NCBI GenBank assembly: GCA_034003325.1
Contig: JAVEYW010000005.1
Location: 1-64,000, forward strand
Length of the DNA stretch: 64,000 nt
DNA from: Desulfobacterales bacterium
GTDB taxonomy: Bacteria; Desulfobacterota; Desulfobacteria; Desulfobacterales; JAFDDL01
Direction of reading: 5' to 3'
Of the stretch, positions 25,675 through 35,559 are shown in pieces. Every line of letters starts with the position of its first letter. Position 1 is the first letter of the stretch. Below the pieces are notes generated by a model that had not been told where the DNA came from, did no database searches, and was given only the letters and a program-made list of their open reading frames with translations. The position numbers were made by a program, and so were the translations under genes.

Positions 25675-25902
25675 ATGTCGTTTAAGCACAGCATTGATGG
25701 GTTACGATGCAAGGGCTGCGGCTTGTGTGTCGAGATATGCCCGAAACACGTTCTGGAATTATCCAAAAAGGTCAATATCAAGGGATATATGCCGGCCTAT
25801 CAGGCGCGGCCCGAAGATTGTATCAAGTGTTCGGCTTGCTGCATCATGTGCCCGGATGTGGCCATTACCATTGAAGAAATAGAGGATGAGACTGCGGAAT
25901 AA
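25675..25902 (+). CDS. korD: 2-oxoacid:ferredoxin oxidoreductase delta subunit (2x[4Fe-4S])
   Basis: This 75-aa ferredoxin-type subunit has two cluster motifs, [13 protein letters not shown] and [13 protein letters not shown]. It is first in a four-gene operon with alpha, beta and gamma subunits and would pass electrons from the thiamine-diphosphate site to ferredoxin. A ribosome-binding site (aaaggag) precedes the ATG. The gene order delta-alpha-beta-gamma is usual for 2-oxoglutarate or branched 2-oxoacid enzymes of sulfate reducers; the substrate cannot be fixed from sequence alone. Confidence 0.88.
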   Translation: MSFKHSIDGLRCKGCGLCVEICPKHVLELSKKVNIKGYMPAYQARPEDCIKCSACCIMCPDVAITIEEIEDETAE

Positions 25903-25921
25903 CCGGAAGGAAACACTATTT

Positions 25922-26992
25922 ATGGGCAAAGTATTGATGAAAGGAAACGAAGCGATCGCCGAGGCGGCCATTCAAGCGGGGTGTTTGAATTATTTTGCTT
26001 ATCCGATCACCCCTCAATCCGAGGTGGCGGAATATCTTTCCAGGCGGCTGCCGGAAGTGGGGGGGCGCTTTTTGCAGGGAGAGAGTGAAGTGGCGGTGGG
26101 ATATATGATTTTTGGCGCTTCCGCTGCCGGAGAAAGGGTGTTTACCACTTCCTCGAGCCCCGGCATCAGTTTGATGAGCGAGGCCATCAGTTATATTGCG
26201 TCGGCGCAGTTGCCGGCGGTGTTGGTCAATATTGTCCGGGGAGGTCCGGGGCTGGGTGGCATATTGCCTTCCCAGGCCGACTATTTTCAGGCAACCAAGG
26301 GCGGCGGACACGGGGACTATCGACTGATTGTCCTGGCGCCGGCGAGTGTTCAGGAAGCTGTTGACATGATGATGGTGGCTTTTCCATTGGCGGAAAAATA
26401 CCGTAATCCCGTAATGCTGCTGGGTGACGGGCTGATCGGCCAGATGATGGAGCCGGTATCTTTCCCGGACGGTCCTGCCGTTGCGCCGAGCAACAAGGAC
26501 GAATGGGCCACCAACGGCATGGAAACCCGAAATAGCGATAAACGAAACCTGGTCAGAACTCTTTTTCTTGAGGCAGAGGCGCTCAGTGCGCATAACGAGA
26601 TGCTTCGGGATAAATATAAGCTGATTGAACAAAACGAGGTTCGGTATGAACTCTATAATATGGACGGGGATTATCGATTGCTGGTTGTGTCTTTCGGTAC
26701 CATGAGCCGGGTTTGCCGGACAGCCATTGATATTCTCAAAGAGGCCGGAATTGAAGTCGGCATGCTACGTCCGAAGAGTTTGTGGCCGTTTCCAGTTCAG
26801 GCCATTCGTGAGGCTGCAAGCAAGAAAAGTTGTGTGGGGGTTGCCAGTATTGAGATGAATATGGGTCAGATGATCGAAGACGTGGATCGTAGTGTGCAGG
26901 GCCGGTGCCCGGTCAAATGGTTCGGCAAGGCAGGGGGGGATATCCCTACGCCCGAGCATGTGGTGGATTTTCTGAAGGGAATGCTCGATTAA
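25922..26992 (+). CDS. korA: 2-oxoacid:ferredoxin oxidoreductase alpha subunit
   Basis: This 356-aa alpha subunit has the pyrimidine-binding half of the TPP site. Typical segments are GNEAIAEAAIQAGCLNYFAYPITPQSEV, FLQGESEVAVGYMIFGASAAG, TSSSPGISLMSEAI, NIVRGGPGLGG and MLLGDGLIGQMMEPV. The ATG at 25922 is chosen over one 36 bp upstream that lies inside korD. The C-terminal domain (LRPKSLWPFP) is the transketolase-C-like part. It acts with korB, korC and korD in the cytoplasm on a 2-oxoacid, CoA and ferredoxin. Confidence 0.9.
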   Translation: MGKVLMKGNEAIAEAAIQAGCLNYFAYPITPQSEVAEYLSRRLPEVGGRFLQGESEVAVGYMIFGASAAGERVFTTSSSPGISLMSEAISYIASAQLPAVLVNIVRGGPGLGGILPSQADYFQATKGGGHGDYRLIVLAPASVQEAVDMMMVAFPLAEKYRNPVMLLGDGLIGQMMEPVSFPDGPAVAPSNKDEWATNGMETRNSDKRNLVRTLFLEAEALSAHNEMLRDKYKLIEQNEVRYELYNMDGDYRLLVVSFGTMSRVCRTAIDILKEAGIEVGMLRPKSLWPFPVQAIREAASKKSCVGVASIEMNMGQMIEDVDRSVQGRCPVKWFGKAGGDIPTPEHVVDFLKGMLD

Positions 26993-27045
26993 GGCGCATT
27001 TCGGTCTCCACCGAAGGGAATAGATAAAATAAGGAGCATGATAAG

Positions 27046-27783
27046 ATGGGCAAAGCATTTCATAGACCGCAAACCCTCACGGAAACCCCTACCCACTATT
27101 GCCCGGGCTGTACCCATGGCATAACGAACCGGCTGGTGGCGGAAGTTATCGATGAGCTGGGGATTCGAAAACGCACGGTAGGAGTTGCACCCGTGGGGTG
27201 TGCGGTATTGATGTATAATTATCTGAATTGTGATTTTCAGGAAGCGGCCCACGGCAGGGCGCCGGCCATGGCCACGGGGATCAAACGGGTGCGACCGGAT
27301 TTGATGGTGTTTACCTACCAGGGCGATGGGGATTTGGCCAGTATCGGGTTGAGCGAAATTATTCATGCCGCCAACCGGGGGGAGAAATTCACCACCATTT
27401 TTATTAATAACGCCGTGTATGGCATGACCGGCGGTCAGATGGCCCCCACGAGCCTGCCCAACCAGAAAACCACCACGTCGCCATTGGGGCGCGATACTCG
27501 GGATATCGGAATGCCGCTGCGAGTGTCCGAACTGCTCGCCACCCTGCAAACACCAAGCTATATAACGCGCCAGGCTGTTTTGCGACCCAAGTACATCGTT
27601 AAGGCGAAAAAGGCCATTAAAAAGGCCTTTACCTATCAGATGGAGAATCGTTGTTTCAGCCTGGTGGAAGTTATCAGCACCTGCCCCACCAACTGGGGCC
27701 TAACACCGGTGAAAGCGCTTGCGTGGGCCGAGGAAAATTTACTGCCCTACTATCCCTTGGGTGAATTCAAAATGCCGGAATAA
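27046..27783 (+). CDS. korB: 2-oxoacid:ferredoxin oxidoreductase beta subunit
   Basis: This 245-aa beta subunit binds thiamine diphosphate through GDGDLASIGLSEIIHAA..NNAVYGMTGGQ. It starts with HYCPGCTHG, a Cys-containing segment common to four-subunit enzymes. Other marks are VAPVGCAV, HGRAPAMATGIK and LVEVISTCPTNW. It lies 53 nt after korA. Confidence 0.92.
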   Translation: MGKAFHRPQTLTETPTHYCPGCTHGITNRLVAEVIDELGIRKRTVGVAPVGCAVLMYNYLNCDFQEAAHGRAPAMATGIKRVRPDLMVFTYQGDGDLASIGLSEIIHAANRGEKFTTIFINNAVYGMTGGQMAPTSLPNQKTTTSPLGRDTRDIGMPLRVSELLATLQTPSYITRQAVLRPKYIVKAKKAIKKAFTYQMENRCFSLVEVISTCPTNWGLTPVKALAWAEENLLPYYPLGEFKMPE

Positions 27784-27798
27784 CAGGAGGACAAACGT

Positions 27799-28341
27799 AT
27801 GCAACAAGAAGTGATGTTCGCCGGATTCGGCGGTCAGGGGATATTGCTTATCGGCAAAATTCTGGCATCTGCTGCCATGGAGAGCGGTTATCAGGTGGCC
27901 TGGGTCCCTTCTTACGGTCCCGAGATGAGAGGAGGAACCGCCTATTGCACCGTGGTGATCAGCGACGGGGTGATCGGGTCTCCGGTCATCAAAAACCCGA
28001 GCCATTTGATCGCTATGAACCGGCCGAGTCTGGAAAAATTCATTCACACGGTCAAGCCGGGCGGCGTGGTCTTGATTAACAGCTCGATTATCGATATTGG
28101 TGCGGGCAGGGCGGATGTGGATGAGTTAAAGGTGCCCACCAATGAGATTGCAGCGGCTGCCGGCAGTCCTCAGGCCGCTAATATCGTCGCATTGGGTGCC
28201 TTTGTCGCCAGAAGTAAGATTATTGAGTTTGAAGCCATAAAAAAGGCGGTCAAAAAAGAGTTTTCGAAAAAGGTCAAATTGATTCCGATGAATATGGATG
28301 CATTGGAACGCGGCCGCGAGGTTGCATTGCAGGGGAAATAA
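27799..28341 (+). CDS. korC: 2-oxoacid:ferredoxin oxidoreductase gamma subunit
   Basis: This 180-aa gamma subunit belongs to the catalytic-domain-III family (GFGGQGILLIGKILASAA, SYGPEMRGGTAYCTVVIS, NSSIID, NIVALGAF). It lies 15 nt after korB with an aggagg ribosome-binding site and completes the korDABC set. Confidence 0.92.
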   Translation: MQQEVMFAGFGGQGILLIGKILASAAMESGYQVAWVPSYGPEMRGGTAYCTVVISDGVIGSPVIKNPSHLIAMNRPSLEKFIHTVKPGGVVLINSSIIDIGAGRADVDELKVPTNEIAAAAGSPQAANIVALGAFVARSKIIEFEAIKKAVKKEFSKKVKLIPMNMDALERGREVALQGK

Positions 28342-28423
28342 CGCGTTTATTGCGTTGTATAAAAAGGCAAGGCTAACCCGGCTGTCACCCTGGCGGCCGG
28401 ACCGGGCGTATGGGAGAATCGTT

Positions 28424-29575
28424 ATGAGTGTGCAACTGACCAAAGAGCAACTCATGATTCAGTCGATGGTTCGGGAGTTTTCCAGAAAAGTTATCGCTCA
28501 AACCGCTGCGGAGCGGGATCAAACCAAAGCCTTTCCGGCAGAAAATATTAGGCAGATGGCTGAGTTGGGGCTGATGGGAATGATGGTGCCCGCAGCATAT
28601 AACGGCGAGGGCGCCGATACCGTCAGTTATGTGCTGGCCCTGTCCGAGATTGCCTATTCCTGTGCTTCCACGGCGGTTATCATGTCGGTTCATAATTCCA
28701 TTGTCTGTGATAGCCTTTATCGTTACGGTACGCCCGAGCAAAAAGAGCGGTTTCTCAAACCCATGGCCAATGGCGAGATTATCGGCGCTTTTGCGCTGAC
28801 GGAGCCCACTGCGGGTTCTGATCCGCTTCGGCAGGAAACAACGGCCGAGCCGGCTGGCGATATCTATGTGTTAAACGGAACGAAACGCTTCATTACCTCC
28901 GGTAAAAACGGTGGGCTGATTATTGTGACGGCCAAGACAGACCCGAACCTCGGTCATAAGGGAATCAGTGCCTTTCTAGTTCCGCAGGGGGCGCCGGGAA
29001 TGAGCGTTGGCCACATGGAAGATAAAATGGGGCTTCGGGCTTCGGATACGGTGGACTTGATTTTTGATAACTGCCGCATACCCGCGGAAAACCTGCTGGG
29101 CAAAATCGGGGATGGATTTAAAATTGCCATGACCGGTTTGGACGGGGGGCGTATCGGTATTGCGGCTCAATCCGTTGGTTTGGCGCAGGCCGCTTTTGAC
29201 GAGGCGGTCAAATACGCGAAGCAGCGTGAGCAATTCGGGCAGAAAATCTCCAAGTTTCAGGCGCTCAGGTTTATCCTTGCGGATATGGCCGTTGACATTG
29301 AGGCTGCCCGGCAGCTCATGTTTTTGGCGGCTGCCATGAAAGACAGGGGTGAAAACGTAACCCTTCAGGCGGCCATGGCCAAACTTTACGCATCCGAGAT
29401 GGTCAACCGAATTACCGCCAAAGCGATCCAGATTCACGGTGGGTACGGTTTTACCAAGGATTATCCGGTGGAGCGGTTCTACCGGGACGCCCGGGTATTT
29501 ACCATTTATGAAGGAACATCGGAAATTCAACGGGTTGTGATATCCAATCACCTATTAAAGGATAAAAGGGGATAG
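28424..29575 (+). CDS. Acyl-CoA dehydrogenase (short-chain/butyryl type)
   Basis: This 383-aa FAD enzyme oxidises acyl-CoA to trans-2-enoyl-CoA. It shows FALTEPTAGSDP, GTKRFITSGKNGGL, KMGLRASDT, KQREQFGQKISKFQALRF, IQIHGGYGFTKDYPVERFYRDAR and YEGTSEIQRVVIS; the Glu of the last motif is the usual catalytic base. The ATG at 28424 (gggag upstream) gives the normal length. It is downstream of korDABC; the combination suits branched-chain or short-chain acyl-CoA oxidation. No ETF genes are in the window. Confidence 0.9.
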   Translation: MSVQLTKEQLMIQSMVREFSRKVIAQTAAERDQTKAFPAENIRQMAELGLMGMMVPAAYNGEGADTVSYVLALSEIAYSCASTAVIMSVHNSIVCDSLYRYGTPEQKERFLKPMANGEIIGAFALTEPTAGSDPLRQETTAEPAGDIYVLNGTKRFITSGKNGGLIIVTAKTDPNLGHKGISAFLVPQGAPGMSVGHMEDKMGLRASDTVDLIFDNCRIPAENLLGKIGDGFKIAMTGLDGGRIGIAAQSVGLAQAAFDEAVKYAKQREQFGQKISKFQALRFILADMAVDIEAARQLMFLAAAMKDRGENVTLQAAMAKLYASEMVNRITAKAIQIHGGYGFTKDYPVERFYRDARVFTIYEGTSEIQRVVISNHLLKDKRG

Positions 29576-30493
29576 CGGTCAGGCGCTTATGTTGATGACG
29601 GCATCATGTAAAATCGCAGATAACCGGAGATATTTTTAGAAAATAAGCGGGATGCAAATTGTTGACAACTTGTTTATAACGCTTTTAACGTATTGATTCG
29701 ATTTGTTAAATTTTTCATAGGCGCCCAGTGGCAAATTCTACAGGCCATTGGAAGGTATTGATTAGAAAATATATATAAAAAAACAATTAATTGCGATATG
29801 TTTAAACCAATGTCGTTAACGTTTCATAACGGTCATTATTAGGGCTTGACTGAGAAACGCCTTTGGCTTATCTACTTCTCGAACACGATTCGTTGAATCG
29901 TGGTTGCCCATCCAGCTCCACCAGATCCAGATAGATATAGATTTTTTTTCGGTTAATTGGCCCAACGGGATATTTCCCGCTTTCAGACACAGCATCAATA
30001 GTGTGCGCCGTTCGGGCAGAGGGCTTCTCCCCGGGCGTTCTGATCCGCTATGCAGGAGAGTGTCACGGGATAGTGCAGACAGATGGATTTCCACTAGCTC
30101 TTTTTGGTCAGTTCCTATTATGTGAAGTCGCAGACGACCCGGAAATATGATTTTGTTGATGTTTTTTGAGGCTGAAGCAGCCGCACCAGCGTGAATGGAT
30201 CGACCGACGACAGTCACCGATTTCCTGCAGAATGCTCAAAATGCCAATCGGGCTTCAATACCGCAGACACCCGGATGGCCCGAACGGCGCCTTTACTTAA
30301 CCCCGCTGATTATTTTTAAACCTATGGCGGGCTGAACGCCTTTGCTTCTCACCGGCGATAGACGGCATTGATCATCATCCCTCGGAAATAATTCTATAGA
30401 TTCTCTTGCTGTTTCATGTTAATCGAAAAGCGAAAAAATCATTTTTAAGCGCATTGAAATTGAAGCGGAAAGCGCCGTCAACGGGCGACGAAG
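29576..30493. other. Long intergenic region with a doubtful minus-strand frame
   Basis: About 900 bp lie between the acyl-CoA dehydrogenase and pyrD. A GTG-started minus-strand frame of 133 codons covers 29816-30217 (LRLHIIGTDQKELVEIHLSA near its start; Trp-rich WIWWSWMG later). It shows no family I recognise and no convincing ribosome-binding site, and could be a gene relic. The rest is AT-rich. I see no RNA gene or repeat here. Confidence 0.4.
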
Positions 30494-31414
30494 ATGTATA
30501 TCATGGTTGACTTGGGTGTTGATATCGGCGGACTTAAACTGAAAAACCCGGTGATGAGCGCCTCGGGAACATTTGGGTACGGCCGCGAGTTTGAAACGCT
30601 TGTCGATTTAAATCGATTGGGCGCCATCATTGTTAAGGGGATTTCCTTGTTGCCCGCAAAGGGGAATCCGCCGCCGCGAATCGTGGAAACCCCTTGCGGC
30701 ATGTTAAATGCGATCGGTCTTGAAAATGTCGGGCTTGAAGCGTTTATACAAGAGAAGCTACCGTTTCTGAAAACCATTTTCACCCCGGTAATTGCCAATA
30801 TTTACGGCCAAACAGTGGCGGCTTATGCCGAATTGGCCGAACGGCTTGATGCTCAGGATGCAGTCGCGGCAGTTGAAGTCAATATTTCATGCCCGAACGT
30901 CAAAGCGGGCGGTGTGATCTTCGGCGTTGATCCGGTTGCGGCCTATGGTGTCATTGCTGCGGTTCGGAAACAAACGAAAAAGCCTGTTATCGCCAAACTT
31001 TCTCCGAATGTGACCGATGTGACGGAAATTGCGCGCAGGGTGGAAGGTGCCGGCGCCGATGCAATTTCCCTCATTAACACGCTTACCGGCATGGCGATTG
31101 ACATTTATTCGAGAAAGCCGGTGCTGGCCAACATTACGGGTGGGCTTTCCGGTCCGGCCATTAAGCCGGTAGCGCTGCGAATGGTCTGGCAGGTTGCTCA
31201 AGCGGTTAAGGTGCCGGTGATCGGCATCGGTGGCATCATGACGACCCGTGACGCCCTGGAGTTTATGATCGCGGGCGCCAGCGCGGTGCAGATCGGTACT
31301 GCGAATTTTATCAACCCTCGGGCAACGATGGAAATACTTGATGGGATCACCTCCTATCTGATACAAATGAATATAACAGCGGTAAGGGAGTTAGTCGGTA
31401 CGCTCAGCGTGTAG
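30494..31414 (+). CDS. pyrD: Dihydroorotate dehydrogenase (class 1B catalytic subunit)
   Basis: This 306-aa FMN TIM-barrel enzyme oxidises dihydroorotate to orotate in pyrimidine synthesis. It shows [53 protein letters not shown] with the catalytic Cys, [19 protein letters not shown] and [27 protein letters not shown]. The sequence is of the NAD/ferredoxin-linked 1B type, which normally pairs with PyrK; no pyrK is adjacent. The start may be the ATG at 30503 ([10 protein letters not shown]); neither has a strong ribosome-binding site. Confidence 0.93.
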   Translation: MYIMVDLGVDIGGLKLKNPVMSASGTFGYGREFETLVDLNRLGAIIVKGISLLPAKGNPPPRIVETPCGMLNAIGLENVGLEAFIQEKLPFLKTIFTPVIANIYGQTVAAYAELAERLDAQDAVAAVEVNISCPNVKAGGVIFGVDPVAAYGVIAAVRKQTKKPVIAKLSPNVTDVTEIARRVEGAGADAISLINTLTGMAIDIYSRKPVLANITGGLSGPAIKPVALRMVWQVAQAVKVPVIGIGGIMTTRDALEFMIAGASAVQIGTANFINPRATMEILDGITSYLIQMNITAVRELVGTLSV

Positions 31415-31447
31415 CCATCCGGAATACCTAATTGAAAGGAGATGGGG

Positions 31448-31903
31448 ATGAATTTCAAATCATTTAAGGATATCATAGAGTTCGCGGTTGAAAGGGAAAA
31501 GGAAGCAGAGGCCTTTTATCTGGAGGCTGCCGAGATGGAGTCTATGAGTGGTCTTAAAACGCTGCTGAAGGAGTTTGCGCTTGAAGAACGAAAACATCAG
31601 GCCATGCTTAAAGGAATCGAAAAAACGAATCTTGCCGGGTACAAATGGGAGTGGATACCGGACATCAAACGCAGTAATTATCAGGTGGATGTCCCTTACG
31701 AGAAGGGAATGTCCTATCGGGATATTCTCATTCTGGCCGGAAAGCGCGAAGAAAAAGCCCTTGCGCTGTATAATGAGCTACAGGACCGAGCGGAGTCGCC
31801 GGATGTGAAAAAGGTTTTCAAGGCCCTGTGTCAGGAGGAGGCCAAACATAAACTCAAATTCGAAACCCTGCTGGATGATTATATGGCCAAGATGGGTGAT
31901 TAG
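31448..31903 (+). CDS. Rubrerythrin-like ferritin-family protein
   Basis: This 151-aa four-helix diiron protein has Glu/His ligands in EKEAEAFY, LEERKHQAML, REEKALALY and QEEAKHKLKFE. It lacks the rubredoxin domain of full rubrerythrins. Such proteins reduce peroxide or handle iron in anaerobes. I chose the ATG at 31448 because the aaggag motif directly abuts the ATG at 31442 and is 6 nt from the second. Confidence 0.85.
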   Translation: MNFKSFKDIIEFAVEREKEAEAFYLEAAEMESMSGLKTLLKEFALEERKHQAMLKGIEKTNLAGYKWEWIPDIKRSNYQVDVPYEKGMSYRDILILAGKREEKALALYNELQDRAESPDVKKVFKALCQEEAKHKLKFETLLDDYMAKMGD

Positions 31904-31920
31904 CAACAGAATGTAATCAT

Positions 31921-31950
31921 ACAAAATCCCCGGTTTCCCGGGGATTTTGT
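31921..31950. terminator. Bidirectional terminator between the rubrerythrin gene and leuA
   Basis: AAAATCCCCGG and CCGGGGATTTT form a perfect stem with a three-base loop region, serving the convergent plus- and minus-strand genes. Confidence 0.88.
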
Positions 31951-31963
31951 ATGATCTTGCCGG

Positions 31964-33505
31964 TTACAACCCTTGCAGGTCGCTTACCGGATTGGCTTTT
32001 AAATATTCCATACGGTTTAACCCGTTAATATAGGCCTTGGCGCTGGCGATGATAATGTCTTCATCGGAACCGCGCCCTAGGGCAAGAAGCCCATTTTCTT
32101 TCAAGCGGACAATAACTTCGCCCAGTGCATCCGTCCCCTCGGTGAGTGCGCGAATCGTAAATCGAAGCATGTCTGATTTCGCACCGGTAAGTTCCTTGAT
32201 GGCGTTGAAGACGGCGTCAATGGGACCGCTGCCGAACTTCGCCCCCTTTACCGAATGCTGATTAACGCGCATTTGAACACTAGCCATGGGCATCACGGTC
32301 GTACCGCTGGTGATGTGCATGTATTCGAGTTGAAAGGCATCCGTGGTTCGCAGAATTCCTTCGGTGACGAGCGCTTCGAGATCCTCGTCCATGACATGTT
32401 TTTTCTTGTCCGCCAGATCCTTGAATTTTTTAAATACGATTTTCAGTTCCTCATCGGAAAGATCGTAGCCCATCTCCTTGAGGCGATTTCTCAGGGCATG
32501 ACGCCCCGAGTGCTTGCCCAGAACCAGCCTGTTCGTGCTCAGACCAATCGTTTCCGGTTTCATGATCTCATAGGTCATGGGATTTTTGAGGACGCCGTCC
32601 TGGTGAATTCCGGACTCATGTGCAAAAGCGTTGGCACCCACGATTGCCTTGTTGGGCTGAACGATCATGCCGCTGATCATGCTCACCTGACGGCTGGTGG
32701 GATAGATCAGTTCCGTGCGAATATTGGTGCCGATCGGGAAGAAATTGGGCCGCGTGTGAAGCGCCATGACGACTTCCTCCAGGGAGGTATTGCCGGCCCG
32801 TTCTCCGATGCCGTTGATCGTTACCTCGGCCTGCCTCGCGCCGGCTTGAATGGCTGCCAGTGTATTGGCGGTGGCAAGTCCCAGATCGTTATGGCAGTGA
32901 ACACTGAGCACCGCTTGATGTATATTGGGTGTGTTAGCGATGACATATTTGACCAGATTGCCGAACTCTTCGGGAATGGCGTAGCCAACCGTATCCGGCA
33001 GATTGACCGTGGTGGCGCCGGCCGCAATGGCCGCTTCAAACACGCGGCAGAGAAAATCCCGGTCCGTTCTGGAGCCGTCCTCGGCGGAAAATTCGATTTT
33101 GTCTGTGAAGGATTTGGCGTATTGGACCGACTCCACGGTGGTTTTCATCACCTCTTCACGGGTCATGTTTAGCTTATACTTCATGTGCAACTCGGAGGTG
33201 GCCAGAAAAACATGAATTCCAGGATGTGCTGCATGTTGGACTGCACCCCATACGCGATCGATGTCCTCTTTTGAGGTGCGGGCAAGGCCTAGAACGCAGG
33301 TTTTTTTGAGTTTTTTGGCAATCTGGGAGACAGCCTCGAAGTCGCCTTCGGATGCCGCCGGAAAACCGGCTTCTATGATATCTACGCCCAGTTTTTCCAG
33401 TTGGGCGGCGATTTGCAGTTTTTCCGCGGTATTCATGTTGGCGCCGGGAGATTGCTCGCCGTCTCTTAATGTCGTGTCGAAGATGATGACGCGGTCTTGG
33501 TTCAT
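31964..33505 (-). CDS. leuA: 2-isopropylmalate synthase
   Basis: This 513-aa enzyme condenses 2-oxoisovalerate and acetyl-CoA in the first step of leucine synthesis. It has the DRE-TIM motif FDTTLRDGEQSPGANM, the SVHCHNDLGLATAN metal motif, HESGIHQDG, GKHSGRHALRNRL, and a C-terminal allosteric domain of about 130 residues typical of leucine-inhibited enzymes. It lies 269 nt after cimA on the same strand. A perfect-looking hairpin (33617-33652) in that gap may reduce read-through or process the mRNA. Confidence 0.95.
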   Translation of the reverse strand: MNQDRVIIFDTTLRDGEQSPGANMNTAEKLQIAAQLEKLGVDIIEAGFPAASEGDFEAVSQIAKKLKKTCVLGLARTSKEDIDRVWGAVQHAAHPGIHVFLATSELHMKYKLNMTREEVMKTTVESVQYAKSFTDKIEFSAEDGSRTDRDFLCRVFEAAIAAGATTVNLPDTVGYAIPEEFGNLVKYVIANTPNIHQAVLSVHCHNDLGLATANTLAAIQAGARQAEVTINGIGERAGNTSLEEVVMALHTRPNFFPIGTNIRTELIYPTSRQVSMISGMIVQPNKAIVGANAFAHESGIHQDGVLKNPMTYEIMKPETIGLSTNRLVLGKHSGRHALRNRLKEMGYDLSDEELKIVFKKFKDLADKKKHVMDEDLEALVTEGILRTTDAFQLEYMHITSGTTVMPMASVQMRVNQHSVKGAKFGSGPIDAVFNAIKELTGAKSDMLRFTIRALTEGTDALGEVIVRLKENGLLALGRGSDEDIIIASAKAYINGLNRMEYLKANPVSDLQGL

Positions 33506-33616
33506 GCTATTTTGTCCTTTCGATGGGGTTGCTGATCAGCGGTGCCGACCTGTATTTGACTTTGTTTCAATATCCGGTATTCGACCTTCCATTATCGACC
33601 GCATCGTGGAAGCATC

Positions 33617-33652
33617 GGCCGCAAAGGAAAAAGGACTTTTCCCTTTGCGGCG
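33617..33652. terminator. Hairpin between cimA and leuA
   Basis: GCCGCAAAGGGAAAAG and TTTTTCCTTTGCGGC (minus-strand sense) pair around a 3-nt loop. It has no U-tract, so it could be an attenuating or stabilising structure inside the cimA-leuA transcript rather than a full terminator. Confidence 0.5.
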
Positions 33653-33774
33653 TAGGACCTCTCTTTGACTTTCGTCGTGCTCATGTGGGTTTCTGCTCTT
33701 TTGTGATCGGCCTCTGCGCCGCTCATCATATCAAGCGGGCGGAAAGCCAGGGTTAACATCATTGGCCCTGCGTT

Positions 33775-35424
33775 TTAAGAATTTACCAACGATGGCGATT
33801 CAACTGCCGATGAGTTTTCCACAGCCAGCAAGTCTTTGGACAGCTTGTACTGAAAACTGTCTGAAAGTGCCTGCCAGCTGGCCTCGATAATGTCGGTGGA
33901 AACGCCCGTGGTGGTCCAGATATCTTCGTGATCTCTTGAATCGATAATAACCCGAACCTTGGCCGCTGTGGCGTCTCTGCCGTCGATAACCCGCACCTTG
34001 TAGTCTACCAGTCGAAGGGCATCTAACCCCAAATGTGGATAAAATTTCTTCATGACTTTTCGTAAGGCATTGTCAAGCGCGTTGACCGGCCCGTCTCCTT
34101 CGGCGGTTGTCATTTCCTTCTGGCCTTCGACCGAGACCTTGGTAATGGCATGAGCCCAGGCGTGCTCATCCCGGTCTTTTTCCATGGAGATTCGATAATT
34201 TTCCAGCGTGAACAGCGGCTTGAATTGGCCCGTCAGCTTTTGAAGCAGAATTTTAAGGGAGCCGTCTGCCACGTCAAACTGAAACCCTTCCTGCTCAAGC
34301 CGCTTTATTTCATTGACGATTTCACGACTGTCCACGCCGTTGCCTTCCAGCGAAACGCCCAGCTCGCGGGCTTTGTATTCCACATTGGTTTTGCCGGACA
34401 TATCCGAAACGAGCACCCGTCGGGAGTTTCCCACGATGCCCGGCTCCATATGCTCATAAGCCTTTGGCTGCTTGACGATGGCGCTGACATGGATGCCGCC
34501 TTTATGGGCAAAGGCGCTACGGCCGACAAAGGGTCTCGAATTCAGCGGCGTCATATTGGCGGTTTCGCTGACATATCGGGATACTTTTTTTAAGGTGGCC
34601 AATTGGTCCAAGCTAACGCACGGTCGATTCATTTTACAGCATAAAATCGGAATGATAGAAGTCATGTCGGCATTTCCGCACCGCTCGCCGTATCCATTGA
34701 TGGTGCCTTGAACCATGACCGCGCCGGCCCGTATCGCTGAGATCGTATTGGCGACCGCAGAAGCGCAATCATTGTGCGCGTGAATGCCGAGCCGCACCCC
34801 GGCGCCGGGTTTATGGGGTGTTTGGTGGTCGGCCAGGGCGGCATGAACCCTTTGGACGATTGTTTCGATATCATAATGCAGCGTGCCGCCGTTGGTGTCG
34901 CATAGCACCAGAAAATTCGCGCCGCTCTCAATGGCCGCGGCCAGGGTTTGCATGGCGTAGTCCGGATTTTCCTTGTACCCGTCAAAAAAGTGCTCCGCGT
35001 CATAAATGACTTCACGATCCTGATCTTTCAGGTAACGGATGCTCTCAGAGATCATTTTCAGGTTCTCTTCAAGCGTGTTGTTCATGATCGCCACATGTAA
35101 ATCCCAGCTTTTTCCCACAAGGGTGACCGCTTGCGTACCGCTGGCGATCAGTGCTTGGAGGTTTTCGTCCTGTGCGGGGGTGATACCCGGTCTTCGGGTC
35201 GCGCCAAAGGCGGTGATGCGGGCTTGGGAAAAAGCGGTTTTTCGCGCCAGTTCAAAGAATTGCATGTCCCGGGGGTTGGAACCCGGCCAGCCGCCTTCTA
35301 TATAATGAATCCCCAATTCATCCAGTCGCTTAGCGATATTGATTTTTTCCTGAGCGGAAAAGTTGATGCTTTCTCCCTGAGTGCCGTCTCTCAAGGTGGT
35401 ATCGTACAGAAAAATCGGTTCCAT
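33775..35424 (-). CDS. cimA: (R)-citramalate synthase
   Basis: This 549-aa DRE-TIM enzyme condenses pyruvate and acetyl-CoA to citramalate, the threonine-independent route to 2-oxobutyrate and isoleucine. It shows YDTTLRDGTQGESINFS, YIEGGWPGSNPRD, LVLCDTNGGT, GIHAHNDCASAVANT, NGYGERCGN, AHKGGIHVSA and a C-terminal regulatory domain. The GWPGSNP segment separates CimA from LeuA. Expression appears to be controlled by a translated leader and terminator just upstream (35484-35649). Confidence 0.94.
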   Translation of the reverse strand: MEPIFLYDTTLRDGTQGESINFSAQEKINIAKRLDELGIHYIEGGWPGSNPRDMQFFELARKTAFSQARITAFGATRRPGITPAQDENLQALIASGTQAVTLVGKSWDLHVAIMNNTLEENLKMISESIRYLKDQDREVIYDAEHFFDGYKENPDYAMQTLAAAIESGANFLVLCDTNGGTLHYDIETIVQRVHAALADHQTPHKPGAGVRLGIHAHNDCASAVANTISAIRAGAVMVQGTINGYGERCGNADMTSIIPILCCKMNRPCVSLDQLATLKKVSRYVSETANMTPLNSRPFVGRSAFAHKGGIHVSAIVKQPKAYEHMEPGIVGNSRRVLVSDMSGKTNVEYKARELGVSLEGNGVDSREIVNEIKRLEQEGFQFDVADGSLKILLQKLTGQFKPLFTLENYRISMEKDRDEHAWAHAITKVSVEGQKEMTTAEGDGPVNALDNALRKVMKKFYPHLGLDALRLVDYKVRVIDGRDATAAKVRVIIDSRDHEDIWTTTGVSTDIIEASWQALSDSFQYKLSKDLLAVENSSAVESPSLVNS

Positions 35425-35483
35425 TGCTTTCTCCCGATGTTGATTTCCCGATCAGGCCAATAGGCCGGGTCGGACTTGCCGTG

Positions 35484-35526
35484 AAAAAAAAACCGTTATC
35501 AACTGAGGGGCTGATAACGGTTTTGG
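35484..35526 (-). terminator. Attenuator terminator of the cimA-leuA leader
   Basis: In the minus-strand sense, AAACCGTTATCAG and TGATAACGGTTT form a stem followed by a run of nine T, ending about 60 nt before the cimA start. Its 5' arm can instead pair with TTGATAATGG overlapping the leader stop codon. Confidence 0.88.
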
Positions 35527-35559
35527 TCTTGTTCGGTCGGTATTAATTTTAAGCCATTA

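Noticed and set aside
31921-31950. Small RNA at the rubrerythrin/leuA junction
   Set aside because: The hairpin is fully explained as a bidirectional terminator for convergent genes.
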